A stretch of 64,000 nt of DNA, from NCBI GenBank assembly GCA_034408935.1, contig DAOUMV010000003.1, forward strand, positions 1 through 64,000. Direction: 5' to 3'. A model generated the notes under the pieces. It did no database searches. It saw only the letters and a list, made by a program, of their open reading frames with translations, and was not told the origin of the DNA. The translations under genes were made by a program, and so were the position numbers. This DNA comes from DAOUMF01 sp034408935 (GTDB lineage Bacteria > Chloroflexota > Dehalococcoidia > SM23-28-2 > RBG-16-64-32). Positions 30,604 to 40,170 of the stretch are shown piece after piece (positions within the stretch are counted from its first letter, which is position 1; each line of letters begins with the position of its first letter).

Positions 30604-33159
30604 CTACGGCGTGCAGCTAGACCCGAAGTACGGCGGCAACACCATGAACACGTCCCCGAGGTTGATTACGCCGTCCGGGACCAGGTCTCGCCGGACGCTG
30701 TAATTTGGGTCTGGTGGACTGGTGCCGAAGTAAGGCGGGAGCACGTTGAACACGTCCCCCAGGTTGATCACCGTGTTCATGTCGAAGTCCGACGGCCAGG
30801 CGTCGTCCGCCGGGTCGTCCGGACAGTTGTCTGCCGGGTCGGTGCCGATGGTGCCCTCGTCCGCGTCCGAGAACCCGTCGCAGTCTCCGTCCCCGGGTGG
30901 GATAGTCCAGGGGACCGACGAGCAGTAGCCAAACCCAACCACGCTGACAGGAGTGATGGCGATCGCCGCGCTGCCGTCGCCAAGGCACCCCCTACCTTTG
31001 TCGCCCCAGCACTTGACTCCGCCCTCTGTGGTCAGGGCGCAGGTGTGCGTGGCCCCGGCGGACACTGAGGCCACGCCGCTGGTCAGGCCCGATACGTCCA
31101 CCGGGGTCGTGCGCAGAGTCTCCGTCCCGTCCCCTAATTGGCCGTAGTCGTTCTCGCCCCAGCACTTTATGCCGCCCCCAGTGGTCAGGGCGCAGGTGTG
31201 CGAGCTCCCCGCGGAGACAGCGGCCACGCCGCTGGTCAGGCCCGATACGTCGACAGGGGTGAGGCGATTCGTCGTCGTCCCGTCCCCCAGCTCGCCGACC
31301 CCGTTCGACCCCCAGCACTTGACGCCGCCCCCTGTGGTCAGGGCGCAGGTGTGATAACCCCCCGCGGAGACGGCGGACACGCCGCTGGTGAGGCCAGTGA
31401 CGTCCACAGGCGTTATGCGGTTCGTGGTCGTCCCGTCCCCCAGCTGGCCACCGAAGTTGCTCCCCCAGCACTTGACGCCGCCCTCTGTGGTCAGGGCGCA
31501 GGTGTGATAATCATCCCCCGCAGAGACTGCGGCCACGCCGCTGGTCAGACCCGAGACGTCCACAGGGGTGAGGCGGTCCGTGGTCGTTCCGTCCCCTAAT
31601 TGACCGCGGTAGTTGTCGCCCCAGCACTTTACGCCGCCCCCAGTGGTCAGGGCGCAGGTGTGCGAGCCCCCGGCGGAGACTGCCGCCACGCCGCTGGTCA
31701 GACCCGAGACGTCCACCGGGATCGTGCGTGACGTCGTAGTCCCATCCCCCAGTTGGCCGTAGTCGTTCTCGCCCCAGCACTTTATGCCGCCCCCTGTGGT
31801 CAGGGCGCAGGTGTGATTATCCCCCGCAGACACTGCCGCCACGCCGCCGGTCAGGCCCGAGACGTCCACCGGGGTCGTGCGATTCGTCGTCGTGCCGTCC
31901 CCCAGCTCGCCGGAGTAGTTGGCGCCCCAGCACTTTATGCCGCCCGCTGCGGTCAGGGAGCAGGTGAGATCACCCCCCGCGGACACTGCGACCACGCCGC
32001 CGGTCAAGCCCGAGACGTCCACCGGGGTGCTGCTCCAGGGTGTGGTGCCGTCCCCCAGCTGGCCGCCGCTGTTAGACCCCCAGCACTTCGCGCCGCCCCC
32101 CTCCGTCAGGGCGCACGTGTGCTGGTAGCCCGCGGAGACTGCGGCCACGCCGCCGGTCAGGCCTGAGACGTCCACCGGGGTCGTGCGATTCGTCGTCGTG
32201 CCATCCCCCAGCTCGCCGAAGTAGTTGGCGCCCCAGCACTTTATGCCGCCCGCTGTGGTCAGGGCGCAGGTGTGCAAGCCCCCGGCGGAGACTGCGGCCA
32301 CGCCGCTGGTCAGGCCGGTCACATCCACCGGCGTCTTGCGATCCGTCGTTGTGCCGTCCCCCAGCTGGCCGGGGTAGTTGTGCCCCCAGCACTTCGCGCC
32401 GCCCCCCGCTGTGAGGGCGCAAGTGTGCCAGCCCCCGGCGGAGACTGTGGCCGCGCCGCTGGTCAGGCCCGAGACGTCCACCGGGGTGTTGCGCTGAGTC
32501 CACGTCCCATCCCCCAATTGGCCTGAGACATTCTCCCCCCAGCACTTTATGCCGCCCCCAGTGGTCAGCGCGCAGGTGTGATAACCCCCCGCGGAGACGG
32601 CGGCCACGCCGCTGGTCAGGCCGGTCACATCCACCGGCGTGGTGCGATCCGTAGTGGTCCCATCGCCTAGCTGGCCGGAGTAGTTCTGCCCCCAGCACTT
32701 TATGCCACCCGCTGTGGTCAGGGCGCAGGTGTGCGAGTCCCCCGCGGACACTGCGATCACGCCGCTGGTCAGGCCGGTCACATCCACCGGCGTGGTGCGA
32801 TACGTAGTCGTACCATCTCCCAATTCGCCGAAGCCGTTAAACCCCCAGCACTTTACGCCGCCCCCAGTGGTCAGGGCGCAGGTGTGCCCGTCCCCCGCGG
32901 ATACTGCCGCCACGCCGCTGGTCAGACCCGAGACGTCCACCGGCGTCGTACGCATAGTCTCCGTCCCGTCCCCCAGCTGGCCGCCGTCGTTGCTCCCCCA
33001 GCACTTTACGCCGCCCCCTGTGGTCAGCGCGCAAGCGTGCCCGTACCCCGCGGAGACGGCGCTGGCTGTGTCGGCCAAGGCGGGTGGCGGGTCTCTTCCC
33101 TCTAGCAACAGTGCCCCGACCACCACTAGCCCCAGCAGGAGAAATCGCAAGTGTCGCAT
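30604..33159 (-). CDS. secreted RCC1-repeat protein (14 repeats) with C-terminal dockerin-like domain
   Basis: An 851-residue secreted protein from ATG 33159, with signal peptide MRHLRFLLLGLVVVGALLLE. It carries 14 RCC1 repeats of 50 residues (VSAGxxHTCALTTGGGVKCW, then GxNxxGQLGDGTTTxRTTPV), each with two cysteines. Repeat 11 has one extra residue and repeat 14 is degenerate. Fourteen is two seven-blade propellers. The C-terminal 95 residues hold a calcium-binding stretch (DGDCDGFSDADEGTIGTDPA) and two dockerin-like segments (DMNTVINLGDVFNVLPPYFG and VPDGVINLGDVFMVLPPYFG). The repeats are also nearly identical in DNA. It probably sits on the cell surface and binds a ligand; the ligand is unknown. 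Confidence 0.88.
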   Translation of the reverse strand: MRHLRFLLLGLVVVGALLLEGRDPPPALADTASAVSAGYGHACALTTGGGVKCWGSNDGGQLGDGTETMRTTPVDVSGLTSGVAAVSAGDGHTCALTTGGGVKCWGFNGFGELGDGTTTYRTTPVDVTGLTSGVIAVSAGDSHTCALTTAGGIKCWGQNYSGQLGDGTTTDRTTPVDVTGLTSGVAAVSAGGYHTCALTTGGGIKCWGENVSGQLGDGTWTQRNTPVDVSGLTSGAATVSAGGWHTCALTAGGGAKCWGHNYPGQLGDGTTTDRKTPVDVTGLTSGVAAVSAGGLHTCALTTAGGIKCWGANYFGELGDGTTTNRTTPVDVSGLTGGVAAVSAGYQHTCALTEGGGAKCWGSNSGGQLGDGTTPWSSTPVDVSGLTGGVVAVSAGGDLTCSLTAAGGIKCWGANYSGELGDGTTTNRTTPVDVSGLTGGVAAVSAGDNHTCALTTGGGIKCWGENDYGQLGDGTTTSRTIPVDVSGLTSGVAAVSAGGSHTCALTTGGGVKCWGDNYRGQLGDGTTTDRLTPVDVSGLTSGVAAVSAGDDYHTCALTTEGGVKCWGSNFGGQLGDGTTTNRITPVDVTGLTSGVSAVSAGGYHTCALTTGGGVKCWGSNGVGELGDGTTTNRLTPVDVSGLTSGVAAVSAGSSHTCALTTGGGIKCWGENDYGQLGDGTETLRTTPVDVSGLTSGVASVSAGATHTCALTTEGGVKCWGDKGRGCLGDGSAAIAITPVSVVGFGYCSSVPWTIPPGDGDCDGFSDADEGTIGTDPADNCPDDPADDAWPSDFDMNTVINLGDVFNVLPPYFGTSPPDPNYSVRRDLVPDGVINLGDVFMVLPPYFGSSCTP

Positions 33160-33247
33160 TGACCCCCTCCAACTTGCTACGCTCAAGCGCTGTGGTAAGC
33201 CCCCACACCTCCCACGTATCCCCCCGCGGCTCCTCCGCGGTGTCCCC

Positions 33248-33277
33248 AATCTATGCTCATTCGCGATATCTTGTCAA
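33248..33277 (-). promoter_or_regulatory. promoter of the RCC1 gene
   Basis: Minus-strand perfect TTGACA (33277-33272), an 18-base spacer and TAGATT (33253-33248), giving a leader of about 80 bases with a GC-rich hairpin (CCGCGGAGGAGCCGCGG). Confidence 0.5.
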
Positions 33278-33376
33278 CCAGCACAGCCCCGTCCCCCTGC
33301 CGCCTTCCCCTTACACCTCTCGCCCCGCCTCGCTATGCTGGACACGTGCCGCGCACGTTCACGCCAGTCCGCCCCC

Positions 33377-33434
33377 TGTCATCCCGAGCCGCGCGGTGGG
33401 CAGAACGAAGTGGGGAGGAGGGCGAGGGATCTGG
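33377..33434. repeat. second copy of the TGTCATCC...GAGGGATCTGG repeat
   Basis: TGTCATCCCGAGC at the left and GAGGGATCTGG at the right, as at 30407-30469. The two copies flank the RCC1 gene. Confidence 0.5.
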
Positions 33435-33519
33435 CGCCTCTCCTACCGCACAGCCTGCCCGCCAGATACGAAACGCTTGATAGAACGTTCAGCCCCCTAG
33501 CCATGAACGACGCACCATT

Positions 33520-33561
33520 AAAAAAAGCGATGCGAAGACCCGGCTCCCCGGATACGCACGC
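33520..33561 (-). terminator. intrinsic terminator after the 33700-34878 dehydrogenase gene
   Basis: On the minus strand, GCGTGCG (33561-33555) pairs with CGCATCGC (33534-33527, one bulged base) and is followed directly by seven T residues (33526-33520). It lies about 139 bases after the gene stop. The gap 33160-33699 holds no gene I can support. Confidence 0.6.
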
Positions 33562-33699
33562 CACCCCGAAGCGAGTCTTCTAGCTCCGGACGATCAAACC
33601 CCGTATCCGGATTCGACCGCTCGATCAAATCTCAGATACGGAAAACCCCTTGATCGAATGCTCTCTGGTTCGCTGGCTATCTGGCCCGGCGCCGCGGCG

Positions 33700-34878
<1,179 letters not shown>

Positions 34879-35002
34879 GGCGATCCTCCTATCGTCAAGC
34901 CCGCCCTATCAGGGCGCGTCCATTATATGATGTCCAATGCGAAAGCGGAAATTCCCCCTGGCCGAAGGAGTAGCGCACAGCGCGGGGCAAGTGGGTTAGA
35001 TA

Positions 35003-35057
35003 CGGCTGCCCGGGTCAGGCGGGCCTTGGGGGCAACCCAGCCCGACCCGGGCAGCCG
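35003..35057. other. large stem-loop between two minus-strand genes
   Basis: A perfect 14-bp stem (35003-35016 with 35044-35057) encloses a 27-base loop that can form a second stem (GGGC/GCCC and TGGG/CCCA). It lies about 140 bases after the dockerin gene and upstream of the dehydrogenase gene. No T-run follows, so it is either a repeat or a structured RNA element. Confidence 0.45.
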
Positions 35058-35196
35058 ACGTCTCACAGCCCTAGGCCGACCCTCATGACGGCCGGCGTAT
35101 CAGCTTGGTGCCAACCCCTGATAACTTGGCCGCCAGGACCGGCTCAGGCAACCCACAGCTACTCGCACGTGTCCCCGCTTCGGCCCGATACCTGAT

Positions 35197-36201
35197 TTAC
35201 GTCCAGTATGTTGATGATGGGGGGGGGGTGGATTTCCACAGGTCCAGCCGCTGCCGTATCGGGATGTCTGGGGGCTTGTTGAATTGCCCCGTTTCGCTGT
35301 AGTGATAGGCGTCTTGGATAGTGATCACTGTATCTGCGTTTAGGTCTGCTGGCCAGGCGTCGAGGTCCACGCCCGGGTCGCCACCGCCGGGCTCGCCGTA
35401 GCAGTTGTCGTACGGGTTCGTCGGGAGGCTCTCTTCGATCGTATTCGTGAACCCGTCATCATCCCAGTCGTCATCGCAGACGTCGCCCAGTCCATCGCCG
35501 ATCGGCGTGCCGTTGTACTTCGCGCCCGCGGCTCCGAGCTCCTCGTCGGTATTCTTCTGGTCTGGGTTGTAGTCGTTTGGGCAATTATCTTCGGCGTTGG
35601 GCACGTCGTCGTCGTCGCAGTCGTTGCAGTAGTGCACCGTCATCTTCACGTAATCCAGGAAGAAGCCACCGGTGCCGCCGGGGTCCTTGACCTCCACTCC
35701 GAAGTTGGCGTCGTTGATCTGTCCCTGCGTCCAGCTTACACCCCACAGGTCCGTGGGTCCCCCGGCAGTCTGGTGGCTGTAGCTATCAGCCGGGAGAGTC
35801 ACGGTTGCCTCGTCGCCTACCGGAGTCTGGGTCTCATCAACGAGACGGAGTTCGGGTTGGTCCGCGGTGGACCCGCCGTTGTAGCCGCCCAGGTTGACCT
35901 CAATGCCCTTGATACCCGCCGCCGCGGGAATGGTGAAGCCAAACGTGATGTATTCGCCTGCCTGGCCCGGCCAGACAGTAGCGCACTTCCCCGGATCGCA
36001 GTCGCCCTCTTCGGCCTCGGCCCAATCGGCGTTGTCGAACTCGTTGTCACCCTCAGCGGTGGGGTAGTTCCATCCCTGAGACTGGGAATCGCCTAACACT
36101 GGTGGCGCCCCACTCGACGTGAGCGCCAAAGCCACTATCAGCGCAAGACCTGTTGCGCCGAGAACGGTATACCGAACGGAGCACTTCTTAGGGTGGCTCA
36201 T
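35197..36201 (-). CDS. secreted protein with calcium-binding repeats and a frameshifted dockerin end
   Basis: A 334-residue secreted protein from ATG 36201 with AAAGGAGGT upstream and signal peptide YTVLGATGLALIVALAL. A beta-rich domain (about 35-190) is followed by type-3-like calcium repeats (DCDDDDVPNAEDNCPNDYNP) and a first dockerin-like segment (PADLNADTVITIQDAYHY). The frame then crosses a run of ten G (35219-35228; C in the mRNA) and ends WKSTPPPSSTYWT. In another frame the codons after the run read IINILDVNQVSGR and then SGDTCE, ending at a stop at 35159-35161. That is the expected second dockerin segment. The run would need 8 or 11 bases to restore it. Confidence 0.78.
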   Translation of the reverse strand: MSHPKKCSVRYTVLGATGLALIVALALTSSGAPPVLGDSQSQGWNYPTAEGDNEFDNADWAEAEEGDCDPGKCATVWPGQAGEYITFGFTIPAAAGIKGIEVNLGGYNGGSTADQPELRLVDETQTPVGDEATVTLPADSYSHQTAGGPTDLWGVSWTQGQINDANFGVEVKDPGGTGGFFLDYVKMTVHYCNDCDDDDVPNAEDNCPNDYNPDQKNTDEELGAAGAKYNGTPIGDGLGDVCDDDWDDDGFTNTIEESLPTNPYDNCYGEPGGGDPGVDLDAWPADLNADTVITIQDAYHYSETGQFNKPPDIPIRQRLDLWKSTPPPSSTYWT

Positions 36202-36244
36202 CTTGCGACCTCCTTTTAGACCCCCAAGTCTTTACGACGAGCAG

Positions 36245-36272
36245 ATTGTACACCCCACTGAAGGGTTGTCAA
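36245..36272 (-). promoter_or_regulatory. promoter of the secreted dockerin-type gene
   Basis: Minus-strand TTGACA (36272-36267), a 16-base spacer and TACAAT (36250-36245), with transcription starting about 37 bases before the ATG. The rest of the gap to 36518 holds only a degenerate CTGAGC-type repeat near 36477-36500. Confidence 0.65.
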
Positions 36273-36518
36273 GAGGTCAGGCGTCCTATTCGGCCATGAC
36301 GCCATTTTCGGGACTGTTTCGCCGGTTGGACATCCTTCACCGTTTGTGAAAGCCGGCCTTGCTGGCGGATCGCCTGAGGGCAGCTCACATCCTGGAGAAG
36401 TCCAGGCTCACACCTGCGTGCGGGCGTGTCCAATCACTGGGGACGGTCCCGTGGAATCACAACAAGCGCATCCCGCTTGTCCTGGGCCCGCCGAAGGATG
36501 AGAGTACGAAGCGCGTCG

Positions 36519-37766
36519 CTACGGCAGGTCTGTCAGGCCCTCCCGCGGGGCGCTCACCAGCGCCACCATGTTCCCCTCCGGGTGGCGGTTCTCGTGCATG
36601 AGCTGGTGGGCGAGGCCAATCTCCTCGAAGGAGAAGACTCGGGACATGCAGGGGTCGATCTTGCCGTCGACCACCATCTGGTTGAACGCCGCCGCCTGCT
36701 CGTCGTTGGCGAAGTGGGAGCCCTGCAGCCGCTTCTGGCGCATCCACAGGTAGCGCAGGTCCACCATGGCGCTGAAGCCGGTGGTGCCGGCGCAGATTAC
36801 CACCATGCCCCCGTTGTCGCACACCAGGATGGAGGTGGGGATCGTGTCCTCCCCCGGGTGGTCGAAGACGATGGCCGGGTTCTTGCGCTCGCCCACGATG
36901 TCCCAGACCGCCTTGCCGAAGGCGCGGGCGCCCTCCGCCCAGCGGCCGAACTCCGCTGTCTTTTTCCAGTGTGGGGGCATACCCCAGTGATCGAACTCCT
37001 TGCGATTGACGCAGCCCTTGGCCCCCAGCCGCTCACAGAACTCGAACTTGCTCTCGCTGGAGACGACAGCCACCGGCACGGCGCCGGCCTCGCGGGCGAT
37101 CTGGATGGCCATAGAGCCCAGGCCGCCGGACCCGCCCCAGATGAGGACGACATCGCCCTCCTTGACGGTGTTGGGCGGCCAGCCGTGGAGCATCCGGTAA
37201 GCCGTCGCGCCCACCAGCGTAGGGGCGGCGGCTGCCTCCCAGGTGAACTGCGGCGCCTTGGGCAGGCACTGGTGGGCCTGCACCTTAGCGAACTGGGCGA
37301 AGGAGCCCCAGTTGGTCTCGTACCCCCAGATGAGGGCGCTGGGCGCCACGATGGGATCGCCCCCCGCCTTGACGTACGGGTCGTTCCGATCCCACCAGCC
37401 GCAGTGGACCACCACCCGGTCGCCGACCTTGACGTTGGTGACGTCGTCGCCCACGGCGTAGACGATGCCGGAGGCGTCGCTGCCGCCGATGTGGAACCCG
37501 GAAGGGTCCCCCTCACGCTCGTGCACCTTGATGACGTTCAGGGGGACGCCCAGGCTGGCCCACACGTTGTTGTAGTTGATGCCGGCCGCCATCACGAATA
37601 CGAGCGCCTCGTCCGGCCCGAGTGAGGGCACGTCGACCTTCTCCACCTGAAACGCCTGTTGTGGCTCCCCGAAGCGCTCCTGGCGGATCACCTGAGCGTA
37701 CATCTGCTTGGGGATCGTGCCCAGGGGCGGTATCTCGCCTATCTCGTAGACGTCTTTCACACTCAC
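36519..37766 (-). CDS. ccrA: crotonyl-CoA carboxylase/reductase
   Basis: A 415-residue NADPH-dependent enzyme of the medium-chain dehydrogenase family. It reductively carboxylates crotonyl-CoA to ethylmalonyl-CoA. Diagnostic segments are EALVFVMAAGINYNNVWASL, the long insert HCGWWDRNDPYVKAGGDPI, WGYETNWGSFAQFAKV, and VLIWGGSGGLGSMAIQIAR for NADPH. It is a key enzyme of the ethylmalonyl-CoA pathway or supplies extender units. GTG 37766 follows AAGGAG. No other gene of that pathway is adjacent, though the window is rich in acyl-CoA enzymes. Confidence 0.9.
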   Translation of the reverse strand: MSVKDVYEIGEIPPLGTIPKQMYAQVIRQERFGEPQQAFQVEKVDVPSLGPDEALVFVMAAGINYNNVWASLGVPLNVIKVHEREGDPSGFHIGGSDASGIVYAVGDDVTNVKVGDRVVVHCGWWDRNDPYVKAGGDPIVAPSALIWGYETNWGSFAQFAKVQAHQCLPKAPQFTWEAAAAPTLVGATAYRMLHGWPPNTVKEGDVVLIWGGSGGLGSMAIQIAREAGAVPVAVVSSESKFEFCERLGAKGCVNRKEFDHWGMPPHWKKTAEFGRWAEGARAFGKAVWDIVGERKNPAIVFDHPGEDTIPTSILVCDNGGMVVICAGTTGFSAMVDLRYLWMRQKRLQGSHFANDEQAAAFNQMVVDGKIDPCMSRVFSFEEIGLAHQLMHENRHPEGNMVALVSAPREGLTDLP

Positions 37767-38022
37767 GGTGGGCTCCTTCTACCACTCGAGGATGTAGTTG
37801 CTGGGCTTCGGCCCTGCCCGCGGGGCTGTTTGCAGGGGTCAGATGCGCCTACGGTATCACAAGACGGCGAATGGAGGCAAATCATCTGATGTCTCAAGAC
37901 GTGTGAGAGAGGATACGCATGCCAGCTCCACACCTCGCGCCCCTGGGCTGCTATCGCGGGACCGCTCTGGCGAGATAGAAGCCATTGAGCCTGCCATCCT
38001 CTCTTGCCCCCGTCATCTATCA
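37767..38022. other. intergenic stretch without a supported gene
   Basis: On the minus strand just before the ccr ribosome site there is an 18-codon frame ending PKPSNYILEW and a stop. It may be the relic of a lost gene; nothing else is visible before the promoter at 38023. Confidence 0.3.
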
Positions 38023-38051
38023 TTGATTGCCTGTAGAGCGACAGGTATAAT
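38023..38051 (+). promoter_or_regulatory. promoter of the sulfatase-maturase gene, with spacer palindrome
   Basis: TTGATT (38023-38028), a 17-base spacer and perfect TATAAT (38046-38051). The spacer contains CCTGT-N6-ACAGG (38030-38045), a possible operator. Confidence 0.6.
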
Positions 38052-38098
38052 GCGCCCAACCTTCTCCGATAGCCACGCCCCCTCGCGGGGAGGGGTAG

Positions 38099-39370
38099 AT
38101 GCCTCCACTCTCCATCCTGTTCAAGACGGTCTCCAGCGACTGCAACCTCGATTGCAGCTACTGCTACTACCGCGAGTCCTCGGAGGGGACGCGCGTCCGG
38201 AGGCGGATCGACCACGGCATGCTTGAAGCGCTTATGCCGCAGTACATGGAGTACGTGGCCGATGTCGGCCAGGCAGGCTTCGCCTGGCAGGGCGGCGAGC
38301 CCACGCTCGTGGGACTCGAGTTCTTTCGCTGGGTCGTCGATCTGGAGGATAGGCATGCGCGGCCGGGTACGGTGATCAGCAACGCCTTGCAGACCAACGG
38401 GGTGCTGCTGGACGACGCGTGGGGGAGCTTCCTCAAGCGGTACAACTTCCTCGTCGGGATCAGCGTCGACGGGCCGGTCGAGGTCCACGACATCGCACGC
38501 AAGGATCGTGGCGGCCACGGCTCGTTCCGCCGGGTCATGGCCGGGGTCGACGTGCTCCGCCGCCACGGCGTCGACTTCAACTGCCTGTGCGTCGTCGGGC
38601 CCCACAACGTTCGCCGCACACGAGAGCTGATGCGGTTCTTCCGCAGCGAGGGCTTCACCCACATCCAGTTCATACCGGCCATGGACTTCCAGTCCACCGA
38701 GCCGGACAAGCCAGCGGCCTACCTGATCGGCCCCGAGGACTACGGCGACTTCCTGGCGCAGCTCTTCGACGAGTGGTACCAGGACGGGAGCCCCAGGATC
38801 TCCATCCGCACCTTTGACAGCTTTCTCCAATCCTATCTCGGCGTAGCGAGCGAACTGTGCGTACACGGCGACTCCTGCGGCGGCGCCCTCGTGGTCGAGT
38901 ACAACGGGGACGTGTACCCTTGCGACTTCTTCGTCCATCCCCGCTGGAGGCTCGGCAACATCCTGTCGGACTCGCTGCGCGGTATGGTGGAGGGTCAGGA
39001 GCGGGCCAGGTTCGTGGGCCAAAAGCATCCCTTGCCCGCGGAGTGTCAGGCCTGCGAGTGGAAGGCGCTGTGCAACGGAGGTTGCCCCAGGAACCGTATC
39101 ACTCTCGGAGACGGGCGCCAGACGCCCGACTACTTCTGTCAGGCCTACAAGCGGTTCCTCGGCCACGCTGACGGCCGCCTGCGATCGCTGCGTGAGCGCC
39201 TCCTCAGCCGCCTGCGCTACCGACAGCAGCTCCAGCTCATCGAGGACCAGAAGCGACCTCGGCCGGGCCGGAACGACTCCTGCCCGTGCGGCAGCGGCCG
39301 CAAGCACAAGGCTTGCTGTGGGGACCCGGCGCTATCCCGGTCCTACATCTTCCAGCAGGTTCCCCTCTAG
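38099..39370 (+). CDS. radical SAM/SPASM anaerobic sulfatase-maturating enzyme with SEC-C tail
   Basis: A 423-residue radical SAM enzyme. The AdoMet-binding iron-sulfur motif is CNLDCSYC (CxxxCxxC, about residues 15-22), followed by WQGGEPTLVG and SNALQTNGVLLDD. The SPASM region supplies further clusters (SELCVHGDSCGGALVVEYNG, DVYPCDFF, CQACEWKALCNGGCPRN), as in anSMEs that turn a Cys or Ser of sulfatases into formylglycine. The C terminus (PGRNDSCPCGSGRKHKACCG) is a SEC-C zinc motif often found on such maturases. A Cys-type sulfatase gene lies 3 kb away at 42444. Its stop shares a CTAG with the convergent gene. Confidence 0.88.
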   Translation: MPPLSILFKTVSSDCNLDCSYCYYRESSEGTRVRRRIDHGMLEALMPQYMEYVADVGQAGFAWQGGEPTLVGLEFFRWVVDLEDRHARPGTVISNALQTNGVLLDDAWGSFLKRYNFLVGISVDGPVEVHDIARKDRGGHGSFRRVMAGVDVLRRHGVDFNCLCVVGPHNVRRTRELMRFFRSEGFTHIQFIPAMDFQSTEPDKPAAYLIGPEDYGDFLAQLFDEWYQDGSPRISIRTFDSFLQSYLGVASELCVHGDSCGGALVVEYNGDVYPCDFFVHPRWRLGNILSDSLRGMVEGQERARFVGQKHPLPAECQACEWKALCNGGCPRNRITLGDGRQTPDYFCQAYKRFLGHADGRLRSLRERLLSRLRYRQQLQLIEDQKRPRPGRNDSCPCGSGRKHKACCGDPALSRSYIFQQVPL

Positions 39371-40164
39371 GCCCCCTCGCGTGTCATGATGCGGAGCTCG
39401 GCGCCCGTGGAGGGATCAGGCCCGACATCCTGCGCTGTCAGAGCCACGGCGTATAGGGGCGAGAATCCTTGCAGATACTCCAGCAGGCGTTGGGTCGCCT
39501 CATCGGTGTGGCTGGCCGACACGAGTCTGGTCCAGCTGATAAACGCGCTGGCGCCCTTGTCGAGGAACGCCTGGGCGATGCGTTGGCCGCGCAGGCCGTC
39601 GCAGCCCATCATTATGATCGTCGCGCCGCCGAAATCGCCTTTCATGTCTGATGTAATGAAGTCTGGCCTCACGCCGAAATAGCCCTCCGAGCTGAGGGAA
39701 TAGGTAGCCAGACCTATCCGGCCTAGACTCTGCTCCTCGGCATAGCGGGTCGCGCTGTACGGCTCCGAGGTGAACAGGGCGAGATTGTCTTCGGTCCTGC
39801 CGAGCTGAGGGTCCAACTGGCGGGCCGAATGGACCCTCAGTACGATGAGGTCGTAGCCGCGCGTGGGAAGCTCCCGGTAGAACTCGACAGTGACTGCTTG
39901 GCCAGGGAAGTAGTCCACGACATATCCGGCCTCTTTCAACGTATCCCTGGCAGAGCGGACGAACGCTGGGTTGGGGTTGGTGAGACTGAGCTGGTCGACG
40001 ATGACGGCTGTCTTGGCGTCGTCGGCTGGGGCGCCGCCCGAGGGCAGGCTGAGCAACAGCAGCCCGCCGCCGACCAGCGCGGCGATGAGGGCGACAGCGG
40101 CCAGCACAGCCAGCGGCGTAGCGCCGCGCAGGCGACTGCGCTTCGACCTCTTGCGACGGCGCAT
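39367..40164 (-). CDS. membrane-anchored protein with possible caspase-like fold
   Basis: A 265-residue protein. The basic N terminus (RRRKRSKRSRLRG) precedes one membrane span (about 16-40), so the rest is outside. The outside part alternates strands and helices: TAVIVDQL, YDLIVLRVHSARQ (His112), ATIIMMGCDGLRG (Cys188), then AQAFLDKGASAFISW. A His after the third strand and a Cys after the fourth, followed by a helix and GAxAxIxxW, is the arrangement of clan CD peptidases (caspase, gingipain, CHAT, legumain-type). No family is recognised outright. It starts 6 bases after the stop of the beta-helix surface gene, so they form an operon. Function, if catalytic, is unknown. Confidence 0.6.
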   Translation of the reverse strand: MRRRKRSKRSRLRGATPLAVLAAVALIAALVGGGLLLLSLPSGGAPADDAKTAVIVDQLSLTNPNPAFVRSARDTLKEAGYVVDYFPGQAVTVEFYRELPTRGYDLIVLRVHSARQLDPQLGRTEDNLALFTSEPYSATRYAEEQSLGRIGLATYSLSSEGYFGVRPDFITSDMKGDFGGATIIMMGCDGLRGQRIAQAFLDKGASAFISWTRLVSASHTDEATQRLLEYLQGFSPLYAVALTAQDVGPDPSTGAELRIMTREGA

Positions 40165-40170
40165 GAGCTC

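Noticed and set aside
30604..33200. Long open frames on the other strand through the RCC1 repeats.
   Set aside because: They are shadows of the 150-base repeat and lack starts, ribosome sites and known domains.
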